Of a stretch of DNA of 42,282 nt, positions 31,336 through 40,468 are shown one piece after another; position 1 is the first letter of the stretch; the number at the start of each line of letters is the position of its first letter. The translations under genes and the position numbers were made by a program. The DNA comes from Bacteroidales bacterium. GTDB lineage: Bacteria > Bacteroidota > Bacteroidia > Bacteroidales > F082. The stretch spans positions 1 through 42,282 of the forward strand of contig JAEEJS010000030.1 of assembly GCA_016282015.1 (NCBI GenBank). Direction: 5' to 3'. The notes beneath the pieces are model-generated. The model saw only the letters and a program-made list of their open reading frames with translations, ran no database searches and had not been told where the DNA came from.

Positions 31336-33249
31336 CTTCACTTCTTCGAAGTCGACGTCGGTGACGTTGTCGTCTTTACCGCCGTTGTTGCCCGGGTTCT
31401 GAGGACCCTGCTGACCGTTGAAAGGTCCCTGCTGGCCGCCCTGAGCGCCGGCATTCTTGTACATCTCTTCCGAAGCCTTCTGCCAGATACCGTTCATCTC
31501 TGCCATAGCAGCGTCGATGCCGGCGATGTCCTGTGCCTTGTGAGCTGTCTTCAGCTTCTCGAGTGCGCTCTCGATCTCGCCCTTCTTGTCGGCTGGCAGC
31601 TTGTCGCCGTATTCCTTCAACTGTTTCTCAGTGTTGAAGATCATGGCGTCGGCAGCGTTGATCTTGTCGATGCGCTCGCGTTCCTTCTTATCGGCGTCGG
31701 CGTTAGCCTCAGCTTCTGCCTTCATACGCTTGATTTCGTCGTCGCTCAAGCCTGACGATGCCTCGATACGGATGCTCTGGGTCTTGCCTGTGGCTTTATC
31801 CTTTGCGCTCACGTTCAAGATGCCGTTGGCGTCGATATCGAATGTGACTTCGATCTGCGGGACACCTCTTGGCGCTGGCGGGATGTTGTCGAGGTTGAAA
31901 CGACCGATGGTCTTGTTCTGGTTAGCCATTGGACGTTCGCCCTGCAGCACGTGGATTTCTACCGATGGCTGGTTGTCGACAGCTGTCGAGAACACCTCCG
32001 ATTTCTTGAATGGGATGGTGGTGTTGCTCTCGATGAGCTTTGTCATCACGCCGCCGAGGGTCTCGATACCGAGTGACAATGGTGTGACATCAAGCAACAG
32101 CACGTCTTTCACTTCGCCTGTCAAAACGCCGCCCTGGATTGAAGCTCCGATAGCGACCACCTCGTCCGGGTTCACGCCCTTTGAAGGTTCTTTCTTGAAG
32201 AAGTCGCGGACGATGTTCTGGATGGCCGGGATACGTGTTGAACCACCAACCAAGATGACGTCGTCTATGTCGCTCACGCTCATGCCAGCGTCTTCCAATG
32301 CCTTGCGGCATGGCTCGATGGTTGCCTGGATGAGGTCGTCGCACAACTGCTCGAACTTAGCTCTTGAGAGTTTGCGCACCAAGTGTTTAGGTCCGGCCTG
32401 TGTGGCTGTGATGTATGGCAGGTTGATTTCTGTCTCTGTCGATGCTGACAACTCGATCTTTGCCTTTTCAGCAGCTTCTTTCAATCTCTGTAATGACATC
32501 GGGTCCTTGCGGAGGTCGATGTTCTCGTCGTGCATGAACTCTTCTGCCAACCAGTTGATGATACGCTCGTCGAAGTCGTCGCCGCCGAGGTGGGTGTTAC
32601 CGTTTGTCGATTTCACTTCAAACACTCCGTCGCCGAGTTCAAGGATTGAGATATCGAATGTACCGCCGCCGAGGTCGTACACTGCAACCTTCACATCGCT
32701 CTTCTTCTTGTCCAAGCCGTATGCCAAAGCTGCTGCTGTAGGCTCATTGATGATACGACGCACGTTCAAACCTGCGATTTCGCCGGCTTCCTTTGTAGCC
32801 TGACGCTGTGAGTCGCTGAAGTATGCAGGCACTGTGATGACGGCTTCGGTGACAGGCTGTCCGAGGTAATCCTCAGCGGTCTTCTTCATCTTCTGAAGCA
32901 CCATTGCTGAGATCTCCTGTGGTGTGTAAAGCTTGCCGTCGATGTCGATACGTGGGGTGTTGTTGCCGCCCTTAACCACTTTATAAGGTACACGGCTGAT
33001 TTCGCTCTGCATCTTGTCGTAGGTCTCACCCATGAAACGTTTGATAGAATAAACGGTTCTCAAAGGGTTTGTGATGGCCTGACGTTTTGCAGGCTCGCCC
33101 ACCTTACGCTCGCCGTTGTCGGTGAATGCCACGATTGACGGGGTGGTGCGGTGTCCTTCGCTGTTCTGAATGACCACCGGCTCACTGCCTTCCATAACTG
33201 AAACGCATGAGTTGGTTGTTCCTAAGTCTATACCAATGATTTTTGACAT
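31333..33249 (-). CDS. dnaK: Chaperone DnaK (Hsp70)
   Basis: This 638-residue ATP-dependent chaperone starts [21 protein letters not shown] with the phosphate-1 loop. It continues with [32 protein letters not shown] and [14 protein letters not shown], then a substrate-binding domain from about residue 390 ([19 protein letters not shown]). The C-terminal tail is Gly/Gln-rich and ends TDVDFEEVK, close to the usual DnaK ending that binds co-chaperones. A clear AGGAG site (33259-33263) lies 9 nt before the start. No dnaJ or grpE is adjacent. No CIRCE element is present upstream, but an inverted repeat TGACA-N6-TGTCA is. Confidence 0.98.
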   Translation of the reverse strand: MSKIIGIDLGTTNSCVSVMEGSEPVVIQNSEGHRTTPSIVAFTDNGERKVGEPAKRQAITNPLRTVYSIKRFMGETYDKMQSEISRVPYKVVKGGNNTPRIDIDGKLYTPQEISAMVLQKMKKTAEDYLGQPVTEAVITVPAYFSDSQRQATKEAGEIAGLNVRRIINEPTAAALAYGLDKKKSDVKVAVYDLGGGTFDISILELGDGVFEVKSTNGNTHLGGDDFDERIINWLAEEFMHDENIDLRKDPMSLQRLKEAAEKAKIELSASTETEINLPYITATQAGPKHLVRKLSRAKFEQLCDDLIQATIEPCRKALEDAGMSVSDIDDVILVGGSTRIPAIQNIVRDFFKKEPSKGVNPDEVVAIGASIQGGVLTGEVKDVLLLDVTPLSLGIETLGGVMTKLIESNTTIPFKKSEVFSTAVDNQPSVEIHVLQGERPMANQNKTIGRFNLDNIPPAPRGVPQIEVTFDIDANGILNVSAKDKATGKTQSIRIEASSGLSDDEIKRMKAEAEANADADKKERERIDKINAADAMIFNTEKQLKEYGDKLPADKKGEIESALEKLKTAHKAQDIAGIDAAMAEMNGIWQKASEEMYKNAGAQGGQQGPFNGQQGPQNPGNNGGKDDNVTDVDFEEVK

Positions 33250-33295
33250 AATTTGTTTCTCCTATATTTTAATTGTTACTATTTTTCAAAAAATC

Positions 33296-33311
33296 TGACA
33301 CCTGCTTGTCA
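33296..33311. promoter_or_regulatory. Inverted repeat TGACA-N6-TGTCA upstream of dnaK
   Basis: A perfect 5-bp inverted repeat around CCTGCT lies 47 nt before the dnaK start. It is a plausible operator or upstream element for heat-shock control, inferred only from position and symmetry. Confidence 0.35.
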
Positions 33312-33349
33312 ATATTTGTGCCAAAACCGTAAAAATCGGTGTTTTTAGC

Positions 33350-33388
33350 ATAAAAATAAAAAAGAGAACCATTAAAACAATGATTCTC
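33350..33388 (-). terminator. Terminator of the first DUF4249-like lipoprotein gene
   Basis: On the minus strand a 10-bp stem (GAGAATCATT with AATGGTTCTC, one G-T pair) is followed by TTTTTTATTTTT. It isolates the lipoprotein gene from dnaK. Confidence 0.85.
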
Positions 33389-33462
33389 AATAGATTATAA
33401 AATATTATCCAATAATTGCCGAACTGACATCAGATTCAAAAAATCTGACAAAACGGCATATT

Positions 33463-34494
33463 TTACGGATTTGGATCGTGTACGAAACCGTATTGCGGGA
33501 AGTCGTCCTCTATCTTCTGACGGGATGTCTGGTTGATGCGGTGGAATGAGCTTCTCGACACTCTCGACGACATCAGGCCCACGCCGTTTTCCACATTTGT
33601 GAAGTTAGGCGTATCCTGAATGGCGCTGCTTGAGTTGTTGACCACGCTGTAGTTGTACAGCTCGTCGCCTATAGCCGAAACCTTGTATTCAAACTTCTCG
33701 TACCAGCGTTTCACTCCGATAGGGCTGTTGTTCTTCAGATACTCGTTGCTTGCCAGAACGTCGTACAAGGCTTTTGGAGTATAGCTTATCACGTAATATC
33801 TGTCGGTTGTGTTGTAAAGGGCGTCGGCTTCACCCGAACCCAGGTTCCATTGGATTGAGCGGTACACTGTGTCGGTGGCTCCCGGCATCAGTTCCTTGTA
33901 GTGGAAGAAACCGGTGACGGTGAAATAAGCGGCAGTGCTCTTGAACATGGTCTCAGGGTCTGACACTCTCCATTCCACTGTGCCTCTCTTAGCGTCTTTG
34001 AATTGTATGATCTGATTTAGGAAAGGCTTGCTGATGCTGAAGCTGTTGATGGTTGTGGCCTGGGTTGTGATGTTCAAACTGTCGGCTTTACGGTAGATGT
34101 TGAGGGTGTATTTCTCGCCTTCTTTAAGCTTTTTGTCAGTGTAATAGTAGGTTTGCCAGCAACCATTGTAGAAAGTGGCGCCCAGTTCGGCCGGAATCCA
34201 CTTGGAGATGGTGTCCAAAGTGAAGGTCTGAGTGTTGTTGCTGCCTTCAAAGACGCCCGAGAATGTCACATCAATCTCCTGATATGTGTAATTGTTGGCA
34301 TCATAGTCCTGGGCGAGCTCATTTACATTGCCTATGAAACTCTTCGTGATTTTGAAGAAGTTGGTGTCGGCCGATGCGTCCAACATGGCATAAACCACTG
34401 TGCTGTCGCCAGAGTCGCTGTAGAGGTCAACATGGTTGCTGCAGGAGGCCAGGATTAAGGTAAATGCTATAATTGCAAAGAATACTCTTTTCAT
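33463..34494 (-). CDS. DUF4249-like lipoprotein, paralog 1
   Basis: This 343-residue protein has a lipoprotein signal with Cys18 (LILASC|SNH). The rest is beta-rich and shares the landmarks of DUF4249-type proteins: a ValTyr-rich N-terminal domain with DTNFFKITKSF, a central HYKELMPGATDTVYRS stretch, and a C-terminal FTNVENGVGLMSSR. The family is found with TonB-dependent receptors in Bacteroidetes and is probably on the outer membrane, but no receptor gene is adjacent here. It has a -7 element (TATTTTTG, minus strand 34520-34513) and its own terminator, so it is a single-gene unit. The next gene is its clear paralog. Confidence 0.75.
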   Translation of the reverse strand: MKRVFFAIIAFTLILASCSNHVDLYSDSGDSTVVYAMLDASADTNFFKITKSFIGNVNELAQDYDANNYTYQEIDVTFSGVFEGSNNTQTFTLDTISKWIPAELGATFYNGCWQTYYYTDKKLKEGEKYTLNIYRKADSLNITTQATTINSFSISKPFLNQIIQFKDAKRGTVEWRVSDPETMFKSTAAYFTVTGFFHYKELMPGATDTVYRSIQWNLGSGEADALYNTTDRYYVISYTPKALYDVLASNEYLKNNSPIGVKRWYEKFEYKVSAIGDELYNYSVVNNSSSAIQDTPNFTNVENGVGLMSSRVSRSSFHRINQTSRQKIEDDFPQYGFVHDPNP

Positions 34495-34512
34495 AATTCA
34501 AAATTTAACTCG

Positions 34513-34520
34513 CAAAAATA
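34513..34520 (-). promoter_or_regulatory. -7 element of DUF4249-like paralog 1
   Basis: Minus-strand TATTTTTG lies 18 nt before the start codon, with a T-rich region upstream. Confidence 0.5.
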
Positions 34521-34550
34521 CAAAAAATCTGAATGATGGTGAAAATTATT

Positions 34551-35525
34551 TTACAGATTAGGGTCGTACACGAAACCGTAGTTGTAGTTTTCTGTTATCC
34601 TCTTCCGGCAAAGCTGCTCAATTACGTGGAAGGTGCTCACCTTGGTGCGCGACGACATAAGGCCCACTCCGTTGTCCACATTGGTGACGTTTATCACATC
34701 CTGCATTACGCTTGTGGCTGTGTTGACGCAATGGTAATCGTACAACTCCTCTCCATACACTGTGAGCTGGAACTCAAAGTCCTCAAGCCAGCGCTGCACT
34801 CCGTAAGGGCTGTTGTTGTTCAGATACGGGTCGTGCTCGAGCATGGTGAAAAATGTGGAGGGGGTATAAAAGGCCTCGTAATAGCGATATGTGGTGTTGT
34901 ACATGTTGACGGCCGATTCACAGCGCAGTTTCCACGACATGGTCTGACGGACGGTGTCGGTGGCTCCCGGCATCAGCTCCTTGTAATGAAAATAGGCGTA
35001 CACGTCAAAGGCTCCGGCGTTGATTTTGGGTGCGTCATCGTTTTTGATGCCGACCCACATGACCCTGTTCAACCTGCCGGACCTCAGGTTGATGTATTTC
35101 CCCATGGGCCTGATAAAACTGATACCGCAGATGGTCTTGGTTTTTGACGAGATGACGACACTGTCGGCCTTTCTCAGGACAAACAGCGAATATTCCTGGT
35201 TTTTGAGTAGCTTACGGGTGGTGTAGTAAAAGGTTCTCGGCTGGCCGTCCACCATTTTCACTATGGTTGCGGGCTCAATGGTGTCAACCTCATCCTCTCC
35301 TTCGAACAATCCGGCAAAACGCACTTCAATGTCTCCCGGCTGGTAGGCATATTCATTTTCCAATGACGACTTGGAGATGCGGAAGAAATTGGTGTCGGCA
35401 TCCACTTCCAGCACAGTGTACAGTATGGTGCTGTCACCGTCATGGCAGTAGAGGTCGAAGTCGGTGGTGCACGATGACAAAGCCAGCGCGACAGCCGCCA
35501 CAATTGCCAGAATAATATTTTTCAT
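34551..35525 (-). CDS. DUF4249-like lipoprotein, paralog 2
   Basis: The start is set at 35525 (MKNIILAIVAAVALALSSC) because the upstream in-frame start is followed by the -7 promoter region. The 324-residue lipoprotein (Cys19) matches paralog 1 along its whole length: DGDSTILYTVLEVDADTNFF against SGDSTVVYAMLDASADTNFF, the identical HYKELMPGATDTV, NNSPYGVQRWLEDFEF, and VTNVDNGVGLMSSR. Both end in YGFVYDPN/YGFVHDPN. They are a tandem duplication that has diverged considerably. The function is unknown; surface exposure is likely from family behaviour. Confidence 0.75.
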   Translation of the reverse strand: MKNIILAIVAAVALALSSCTTDFDLYCHDGDSTILYTVLEVDADTNFFRISKSSLENEYAYQPGDIEVRFAGLFEGEDEVDTIEPATIVKMVDGQPRTFYYTTRKLLKNQEYSLFVLRKADSVVISSKTKTICGISFIRPMGKYINLRSGRLNRVMWVGIKNDDAPKINAGAFDVYAYFHYKELMPGATDTVRQTMSWKLRCESAVNMYNTTYRYYEAFYTPSTFFTMLEHDPYLNNNSPYGVQRWLEDFEFQLTVYGEELYDYHCVNTATSVMQDVINVTNVDNGVGLMSSRTKVSTFHVIEQLCRKRITENYNYGFVYDPNL

Positions 35526-35553
35526 AGCTTTATGTTCAGCAAGGTTAACCCTG

Positions 35554-35632
35554 CAAATATACAAAAAATAATACTACTGACAAAAAAACTGTAATCCGAA
35601 GAGCATAGACTGAATACTTTTTTCTATTTTTG
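35554..35632. promoter_or_regulatory. Divergent promoter region of paralog 2 and panB
   Basis: Minus-strand TATATTTG (35561-35554) and plus-strand TATTTTTG (35625-35632) each fit the -7 consensus and face outward. The second lies 16 nt before the panB ATG. Confidence 0.55.
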
Positions 35633-35648
35633 CAAAAATTTTAAAGAC

Positions 35649-36464
35649 ATGTATTTATCGCATAACGCATCTTTAGTCACTACGCACGTTCTTCAGGAGA
35701 TGAAAACGAAAGGTGAGAAGATTGCGGTTCTCACCGCGTATGACTATACCATGGCCAAGATACTCGACCAGGCAAATATCGATATAATCCTTGTTGGCGA
35801 CAGTGCTTCCAACGTGATGGAAGGCCATCCTACAACACTGCCTATCACGCTTGATGAGATGATAATCTACGGTGCCTCGGTGGTGCGTGCCGTGTCGCAT
35901 GCCATGGTGGTGGTCGACATGCCTTTCGGTACCTATCAGGGCAACTCGAAGATAGCTCTCGAGTCGGCAATCCGCATAATGAAGGAGACGGGTGCCAACG
36001 CCGTGAAGATGGAAGGCGGACGCGAGATTCTCGAATCTATCGAGCGTATTCTCTGTGCCGGTATCCCGGTGATGGGTCATCTCGGACTCACTCCCCAGAG
36101 CATCAATAAGTTCGGAACCTATGTAGTGCGTGCCAAAGATGAATACGAGGCTAACAAACTGCGCGAGGACGCTCTCCTGCTTCAGGAAAAAGGCGTTTTC
36201 AGCATAGTGTTAGAAAAGATTCCGGCAGCCTTGGCAACAGAGGTGTCACAGTCGCTTAACATCCCGACCATTGGCATCGGTGCCGGTCACGGTTGCGACG
36301 GACAGGTGCTCGTGCTGCAGGACATGCTCGGACTGAGCAACGATTTCTCACCGCGTTTCCTGCGTCGCTACAACAATCTCTACACAACCATCAAAGAGAG
36401 CGTTAGCGCATATATCACCGATGTGAAAGAAGTGACGTTCCCGAATGACAGTGAACAGTATTAA
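35649..36464 (+). CDS. panB: 3-methyl-2-oxobutanoate hydroxymethyltransferase
   Basis: This 271-residue cytoplasmic enzyme transfers a hydroxymethyl group from methylene-tetrahydrofolate to 2-oxoisovalerate, the first step to pantothenate and CoA. Family motifs are clear: [27 protein letters not shown] and VDMPFGTYQ with Mg-binding Asp residues, AVKMEGG, and [21 protein letters not shown]. It overlaps the pseudouridine synthase gene by 20 bp, so the two are co-transcribed. No panC or panD is near. Confidence 0.97.
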   Translation: MYLSHNASLVTTHVLQEMKTKGEKIAVLTAYDYTMAKILDQANIDIILVGDSASNVMEGHPTTLPITLDEMIIYGASVVRAVSHAMVVVDMPFGTYQGNSKIALESAIRIMKETGANAVKMEGGREILESIERILCAGIPVMGHLGLTPQSINKFGTYVVRAKDEYEANKLREDALLLQEKGVFSIVLEKIPAALATEVSQSLNIPTIGIGAGHGCDGQVLVLQDMLGLSNDFSPRFLRRYNNLYTTIKESVSAYITDVKEVTFPNDSEQY

Positions 36465-37134
36465 CGATAGGATTTTATACGAAGACAATCACCTCATTAT
36501 TGTCAATAAATTGCCATCTGAGATCGTTCAGGGTGACAAAACCGGCGATGTGTGTCTGCTCGACGACGTGAAGGCTTACATCAAGCAGACGAAGAACAAG
36601 CCGGGGGAGGTGTTTGCCGGGTTGGTACACCGCTTGGACCGTCCGGTGAGCGGAGCGGTCATCTTTGCCCGCACCAGCAAAGCGCTCAGCCGCATGACAA
36701 CCATGGTCAAAGACCGCAATTTCCACAAGACTTATCTTGCCGTGGTAAAAAACCGTCCGCCAAAAGAGGCCGACGAGCTGAACGACTACATGGTTAAAAA
36801 CGAAGCTCAGAACAAGTCGTACATAGTGAAAGAGGGGACAAGCGGAGCTAAATTGGCGACTCTGCGCTATCGTTTGATTGGTAAGTCGGACAACTTCTAT
36901 CTTCTTGAAATAGATTTGCTCACAGGGCGTCATCATCAGATCCGCTGCCAGCTGGCTCACATCGGCTGCCCCATCAAAGGCGACCTCAAATACGGCTATC
37001 CTCGCTCAAATACTGATGCCTCAATCTGCTTGCATTCCTACAAAATCACTTTCGAGCATCCGACGTTGAAAACTCCAATGACTGTGGTTGCTCCTATGCC
37101 AAGCGGCATGCCTTGGGAGGCGTTTAGCCGTTAG
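36445..37134 (+). CDS. RluA-family RNA pseudouridine synthase
   Basis: This 229-residue enzyme isomerises uridines in rRNA or tRNA. The catalytic motif is [20 protein letters not shown]; the RNA-binding and C-terminal parts include [27 protein letters not shown]. There is no S4 domain, as in RluA and the short Bacteroidetes homologues. The start overlaps the end of panB. The exact target site cannot be told. Its stop codon sits inside a TTAGCCR heptad array and is the second unit of that array. Confidence 0.93.
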   Translation: MTVNSINDRILYEDNHLIIVNKLPSEIVQGDKTGDVCLLDDVKAYIKQTKNKPGEVFAGLVHRLDRPVSGAVIFARTSKALSRMTTMVKDRNFHKTYLAVVKNRPPKEADELNDYMVKNEAQNKSYIVKEGTSGAKLATLRYRLIGKSDNFYLLEIDLLTGRHHQIRCQLAHIGCPIKGDLKYGYPRSNTDASICLHSYKITFEHPTLKTPMTVVAPMPSGMPWEAFSR

Positions 37135-37158
37135 CCATTAGCCGTTAGCCATTAGCTG
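37124..37158 (+). repeat. TTAGCCR heptad array across the stop codon of the RluA-type gene
   Basis: Five perfect seven-base units, TTAGCCG, TTAGCCA, TTAGCCG, TTAGCCA and TTAGCTG, run from the last codons over the TAG stop (37132-37134) into the gap. They share the TTAG core with the arrays at 14900 and 31305. Confidence 0.9.
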
Positions 37159-37176
37159 ATTTTAGGAAAAAATCAG
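37156..37176. terminator. Short hairpin between the convergent RluA-type and GLUG genes
   Basis: CTGATTTT and AAAATCAG form a perfect 8-bp stem around AGGAA. The minus-strand version closely resembles the hairpin after the relic gene at 38795. Confidence 0.7.
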
Positions 37177-38693
37177 TGTTTGACAATAATTTTCACTGTC
37201 TGTTTTCCGCCTTTGGCGTTGGTCAGTTTGAGAAGATAGATGCCCGAAGGACGGTTTTCCATGTCAACTGTCACCTCACCGGTTTCACCGGAGGCTTTCA
37301 GCACAGTCTGGCCGAGTATGTTGACTACTTCAAGTTCTTTGAGATTTTCTCCATTGATTGTCAAGACGCCGTCGGTCGGGTTGGGATAAACTGAAACATT
37401 TCCGTTCCAATCGGTTTCATCAACTCCCACATGGCTTTCGTGTTGCCATTTCAGGATAGGGAAGCCGTCGTTGAGATAGACGTAGGTATCCATGAAGAAC
37501 ACTTCCTCATCGGCATTGAGAAGGCCGATAAACTCCTCCGACTTCATCTCGTCTTCCGACTTCGGGGTGCCGTAGTCGTTGCCGCTTTCGATGGTGTTGA
37601 GATAGTAGCAGTTGTCGATGGTAGTTTGTACGGCATTTTTCACAAATCCCACAATGCCGCCCATGTTATAAGGCTCGTCATCTGCTACAATCACAATATC
37701 AGACACGCCATAACTGTTGGTAACGATTAATTCGTCGTCTGAATAGCAACTTCCAATGAGTCCTCCCGCATTCCTGTCTAGCCCTTGCGCGGGATCGGCT
37801 TTGTGCACGGCAACTGTCAAATCACCGTTGTTATAGCAATTTGTCAATGTTCCGGACATTGTACCGGCTATACCTCCGCACGACACTTTTTCTGCAAGAT
37901 AACTATCTCCGCCATGCATCTGTATGCTTCCACGACTGCTGCATTCAGTCATTTCACACGCCGTTAAATTACCAACTATTCCTCCGCATGAAACTGCTGA
38001 ATACATGGAATTTACATTCTGTACTGTTATGTTTCCGTAATTATGGCAGTTCTGAATGAAGGCATTCTGCATTTTTCCGAACAATCCGCCTATTGAGCCA
38101 CCCATTTCAAAACTAATGCGCTCACATGTTACATCAAAACTATTGACACAATTCTCAACTTCCACATTTTCTCCAAAACCTATGATAAGGCCCAAGCCGC
38201 CCGGGATTCCAGACATATGAAAGCTCGGTATGATTATCATATCACCGTCCAATACGATATTCTTAATATATCCGCCGTTGGCATGGCCAAACAATCCCAT
38301 ATACTTCCTGCCATTCCCGTCTTTCAACAACAAATTAGAGATTGTATGGTTTGCACCGTCGAAATTTCCTCCAAAACAATACGTGGTATAACCCATGCCA
38401 TCTTGAGCTATTGGTATCCATATATGACCTTCAGAACCGCCCAAGTCAAGGTCGGCTGTAAGAAGGAAACAGGTGTCGACAAACATGTCATGGTAATTAT
38501 AGTTGGCATAATGCACTTCATTGGTTTTTTCTGCCAAATATGCAAAATTCTGCGCACTCTCAATAAGATAAGGATCATCCGGTGTGCCGCTGCCCTTGGT
38601 CCAAGGCTCGGCTGTTCCGTCCCAAACGGAGACCTGAGCGTTGAGTGCCACTGCTAGGAGCACCACAATTATTGTGAGTAAGATTTTTTTCAT
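37173..38693 (-). CDS. GLUG-repeat surface protein with T9SS sorting domain
   Basis: This 506-residue protein has a signal peptide (MKKILLTIIVVLLAVALNAQ). A run of beta-helix-like repeats follows, built around GLFGHANGGYIKNIVL, GGLFGKMQNAFIQNCHNYG, CGGIVGNLTACEMTECSSRG, CGGIAGTMSGTLTNCYNNG and AGGLIGSCYSDDELIVTNS, which is the GLUG motif pattern of adhesin-type proteins. The T9SS type A domain spans about residues 430-506 (VYPNPTDGVLTING ... SGIYLLKL ... TVKIIVKH). The protein should be displayed on or released from the cell surface. A full consensus promoter is present. The 3' flank is shared with the small relic upstream. Confidence 0.88.
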   Translation of the reverse strand: MKKILLTIIVVLLAVALNAQVSVWDGTAEPWTKGSGTPDDPYLIESAQNFAYLAEKTNEVHYANYNYHDMFVDTCFLLTADLDLGGSEGHIWIPIAQDGMGYTTYCFGGNFDGANHTISNLLLKDGNGRKYMGLFGHANGGYIKNIVLDGDMIIIPSFHMSGIPGGLGLIIGFGENVEVENCVNSFDVTCERISFEMGGSIGGLFGKMQNAFIQNCHNYGNITVQNVNSMYSAVSCGGIVGNLTACEMTECSSRGSIQMHGGDSYLAEKVSCGGIAGTMSGTLTNCYNNGDLTVAVHKADPAQGLDRNAGGLIGSCYSDDELIVTNSYGVSDIVIVADDEPYNMGGIVGFVKNAVQTTIDNCYYLNTIESGNDYGTPKSEDEMKSEEFIGLLNADEEVFFMDTYVYLNDGFPILKWQHESHVGVDETDWNGNVSVYPNPTDGVLTINGENLKELEVVNILGQTVLKASGETGEVTVDMENRPSGIYLLKLTNAKGGKQTVKIIVKH

Positions 38694-38724
38694 GGCGTTG
38701 TGTTTTTTAAATATTTAATATTCG

Positions 38725-38754
38725 CAAAGTTATAAACATTCTTCTGATTATCAA
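38725..38754 (-). promoter_or_regulatory. Consensus promoter of the GLUG-repeat gene
   Basis: On the minus strand TTG (38754-38752), exactly 19 nt, then TAACTTTG (38732-38725). The start codon lies 32 nt further on. Confidence 0.8.
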
Positions 38755-38778
38755 TAGTATTTTAGGAAGTTTTTTTAG

Positions 38779-38795
38779 GGTTTTAGGAAAAAACC
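38779..38795 (-). terminator. Hairpin after the T9SS relic
   Basis: GGTTTT and AAAACC pair around a short loop; flanking bases extend the stem. On the minus strand the core TTTTTTCCTAAAA is shared with the hairpin after the GLUG gene. Confidence 0.6.
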
Positions 38796-38878
38796 TAATG
38801 CTTAACCACGATTTTCGCACTTCCCTGTGTTGAAACTAAAACCAGTAATAATGTTAAAAGAATAGTAGTTTTTTTCAT
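38795..38878 (-). pseudogene. Relic of a T9SS gene: signal peptide joined to the sorting-domain end
   Basis: An ATG opens 27 codons that read as a signal peptide (MKKTTILLTLLLVLVSTQGS) and then AKIVVKH before TAG. The last residues copy the end of a T9SS type A domain; the neighbouring GLUG protein ends VKIIVKH. The DNA after the stop also matches the 3' flank of that gene. The simplest reading is a T9SS protein gene that lost its whole interior by deletion. It could instead be a small expressed peptide. The remaining bases of the 320-bp gap 38694-39013 hold the GLUG promoter and a weak AGCC/GGCT hairpin near 38953-38971. Confidence 0.65.
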
Positions 38879-39013
38879 GTTATTTAGTTTAGTGTTATTA
38901 TTCGTTTGAATTATTCCGTAACTGTAAACTCTCCGGAATACTGTGAGAAAGCCGTAGTTTTCTAGGCTTGGCTTATCGCATAGTGATTAATCAGGCATAA
39001 AGTTTGTTTTTTC

Positions 39014-39859
39014 TTAAAAACTGACCGTCACGCTATTTGATGTGAATTTCCCGGAATAAAGCTTGTATTTGCCGACTTTTTTCGGAAGAGGAAGAAATTT
39101 GTCGGGTTCACCCAATCTCCACTCTGTTAAAACTTGACTTTTAAATTCGTTGCCATTCAATATAAATGTATATGTTCCTTTAACCAAGTCGAAACATGTT
39201 AAATTATATACATCTTCTTTCGTCTCACCAGCTTTTAAGAACATGAATTGGTGTGTCGTTTTGGTTTTAATGGCACGTTTTGTGATGTCTTTTGCTTTAA
39301 AAGGTGTTATATAATCATTCCTTTCATCATTGTTTCCATAAATTGTATCGCTAAGATACTCATTAATATACTGAAGATTTCTATTGATGATGTCTGGACA
39401 TCCTCCCGATTTATCATACCACGATTCCTCATCGACAATAAACCAGTCAGCATAGTTTGTATACGGCAAATCAATTGCTACAACAAAACGATCATTTTTA
39501 TTAGGATTGTTTTTAACGGCTGTTTCTATATGGTTTCTATAATCTCTATGTTTTTTTCTATATTCGTGATAACCTATTTCAAGCATTTCTGGATCAAAAG
39601 CCATAGTCTCCATTGCACCCCATAAAAAATCAGGGATACCTTCTCTGTAATATGAAAATTTTCTAAAATACAGGTTGTTATCGGAATTGTTTGTGTAAGA
39701 AACCACCAATTCAGAATGTTTAACGATAGAATCCGTGTTAAGGATATATGGTCCTTCATTCCATCTGATGGAAAGGTTGATGGATATGTCTTGGGAGTGA
39801 AGTAAAGAGACACTCGACAAGATGAGAATTAATGAGAGAAGTTTGTGTTTTGTTTTCAT
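39014..39859 (-). CDS. Exported protein of unknown family, paralog A1
   Basis: This 281-residue protein has a signal peptide ending LLHSQ|DISINL. I recognise no family. It is a clear paralog of the gene at 40717-41553: both begin with ISINLSIRW(N/S)EGPYIL and SYTNNS-(D/E)-NLYFRKF, share HQFMFLKA/DQFMFLKA, V/I-YN-TCFD-VKGTYTF, and end with LPKKVGKYKLYSG. The middle third (residues ~75-140) is poorly conserved. It begins 6 bp after the lipoprotein gene, so it is co-transcribed with it. In context it may be an accessory or immunity-type protein for the zincin-like protein upstream; this is inference. Confidence 0.72.
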   Translation of the reverse strand: MKTKHKLLSLILILSSVSLLHSQDISINLSIRWNEGPYILNTDSIVKHSELVVSYTNNSDNNLYFRKFSYYREGIPDFLWGAMETMAFDPEMLEIGYHEYRKKHRDYRNHIETAVKNNPNKNDRFVVAIDLPYTNYADWFIVDEESWYDKSGGCPDIINRNLQYINEYLSDTIYGNNDERNDYITPFKAKDITKRAIKTKTTHQFMFLKAGETKEDVYNLTCFDLVKGTYTFILNGNEFKSQVLTEWRLGEPDKFLPLPKKVGKYKLYSGKFTSNSVTVSF

Positions 39860-39865
39860 AACTTT

Positions 39866-40453
39866 TTAATAGCAATAACGCACGCCACCACAACGTTCTG
39901 TATAACGTGATACCACTGTGTCCTTGTAATCATAAAAATTTTTCATAAAAAAACTACGATCCATTTTGTATGTTCTTATGTAAACTGAATCTCCGACTAC
40001 TTCGCGGAATACTGGCCAAAAATGGCTTCTTTCGTCCCAGAACGAATACTCTGCTACAGCTAAAGAATCCGCGAAAGAACACTCTTTGTAATAATCGTTT
40101 TTTTCTCTTCCGCTACGTTCATATACATTGATCTTATACTCGGGTTGATTAAAACAGAATATAATTGAGTTATAGTAATCTCTGGTTATGGAAATAGTAT
40201 TGTTTTTTTTGAAAAATAAAGTTGTACTTCCTTTATAATATCCGTTTATTCTAAAATAGTTTTCTTTAGGGTATTTCTTTTTTTCATATTTTTCAAAGAT
40301 GATATAATCGTCATAGACAGTTACATATTTCCCCGTGGGTGTGGTATATATGTACCTGCCCTTATAATGACCGTTGCAACTTGAAAGAACCACTAAAACC
40401 ATCAGAATCATCCATGTAATTGCCACTTTCTTTTTGTAAGATTTATTTTTCAT
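39866..40453 (-). CDS. Small lipoprotein of unknown function
   Basis: This 195-residue protein has a basic N-terminus, a hydrophobic segment and a lipobox ending at Cys26 (VVLSSC|NGH), so it should be membrane-anchored outside the cytoplasm. The mature part is rich in Tyr, Lys and Arg (DDYIIFEKYEKKKYPKENYF) and ends in GGVRYCY. No family is recognised. It lies in the minus-strand run between the frameshifted fragment and paralog A1, 6 bp from the latter. Confidence 0.65.
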   Translation of the reverse strand: MKNKSYKKKVAITWMILMVLVVLSSCNGHYKGRYIYTTPTGKYVTVYDDYIIFEKYEKKKYPKENYFRINGYYKGSTTLFFKKNNTISITRDYYNSIIFCFNQPEYKINVYERSGREKNDYYKECSFADSLAVAEYSFWDERSHFWPVFREVVGDSVYIRTYKMDRSFFMKNFYDYKDTVVSRYTERCGGVRYCY

Positions 40454-40468
40454 ATTATTGTAGTATTA

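Larger units (their letters stand above)
33285..33450. repeat. 16-bp direct repeat around the dnaK upstream region
   Basis: TTCAAAAAATCTGACA occurs at 33285-33300 and again at 33435-33450. The second copy also forms a hairpin with TCAGATT at 33430-33436. Confidence 0.7.

Noticed and set aside
33250..33462. CIRCE element for HrcA upstream of dnaK
   Set aside because: The TTAGCACTC-N9-GAGTGCTAA pattern was looked for and is not present.
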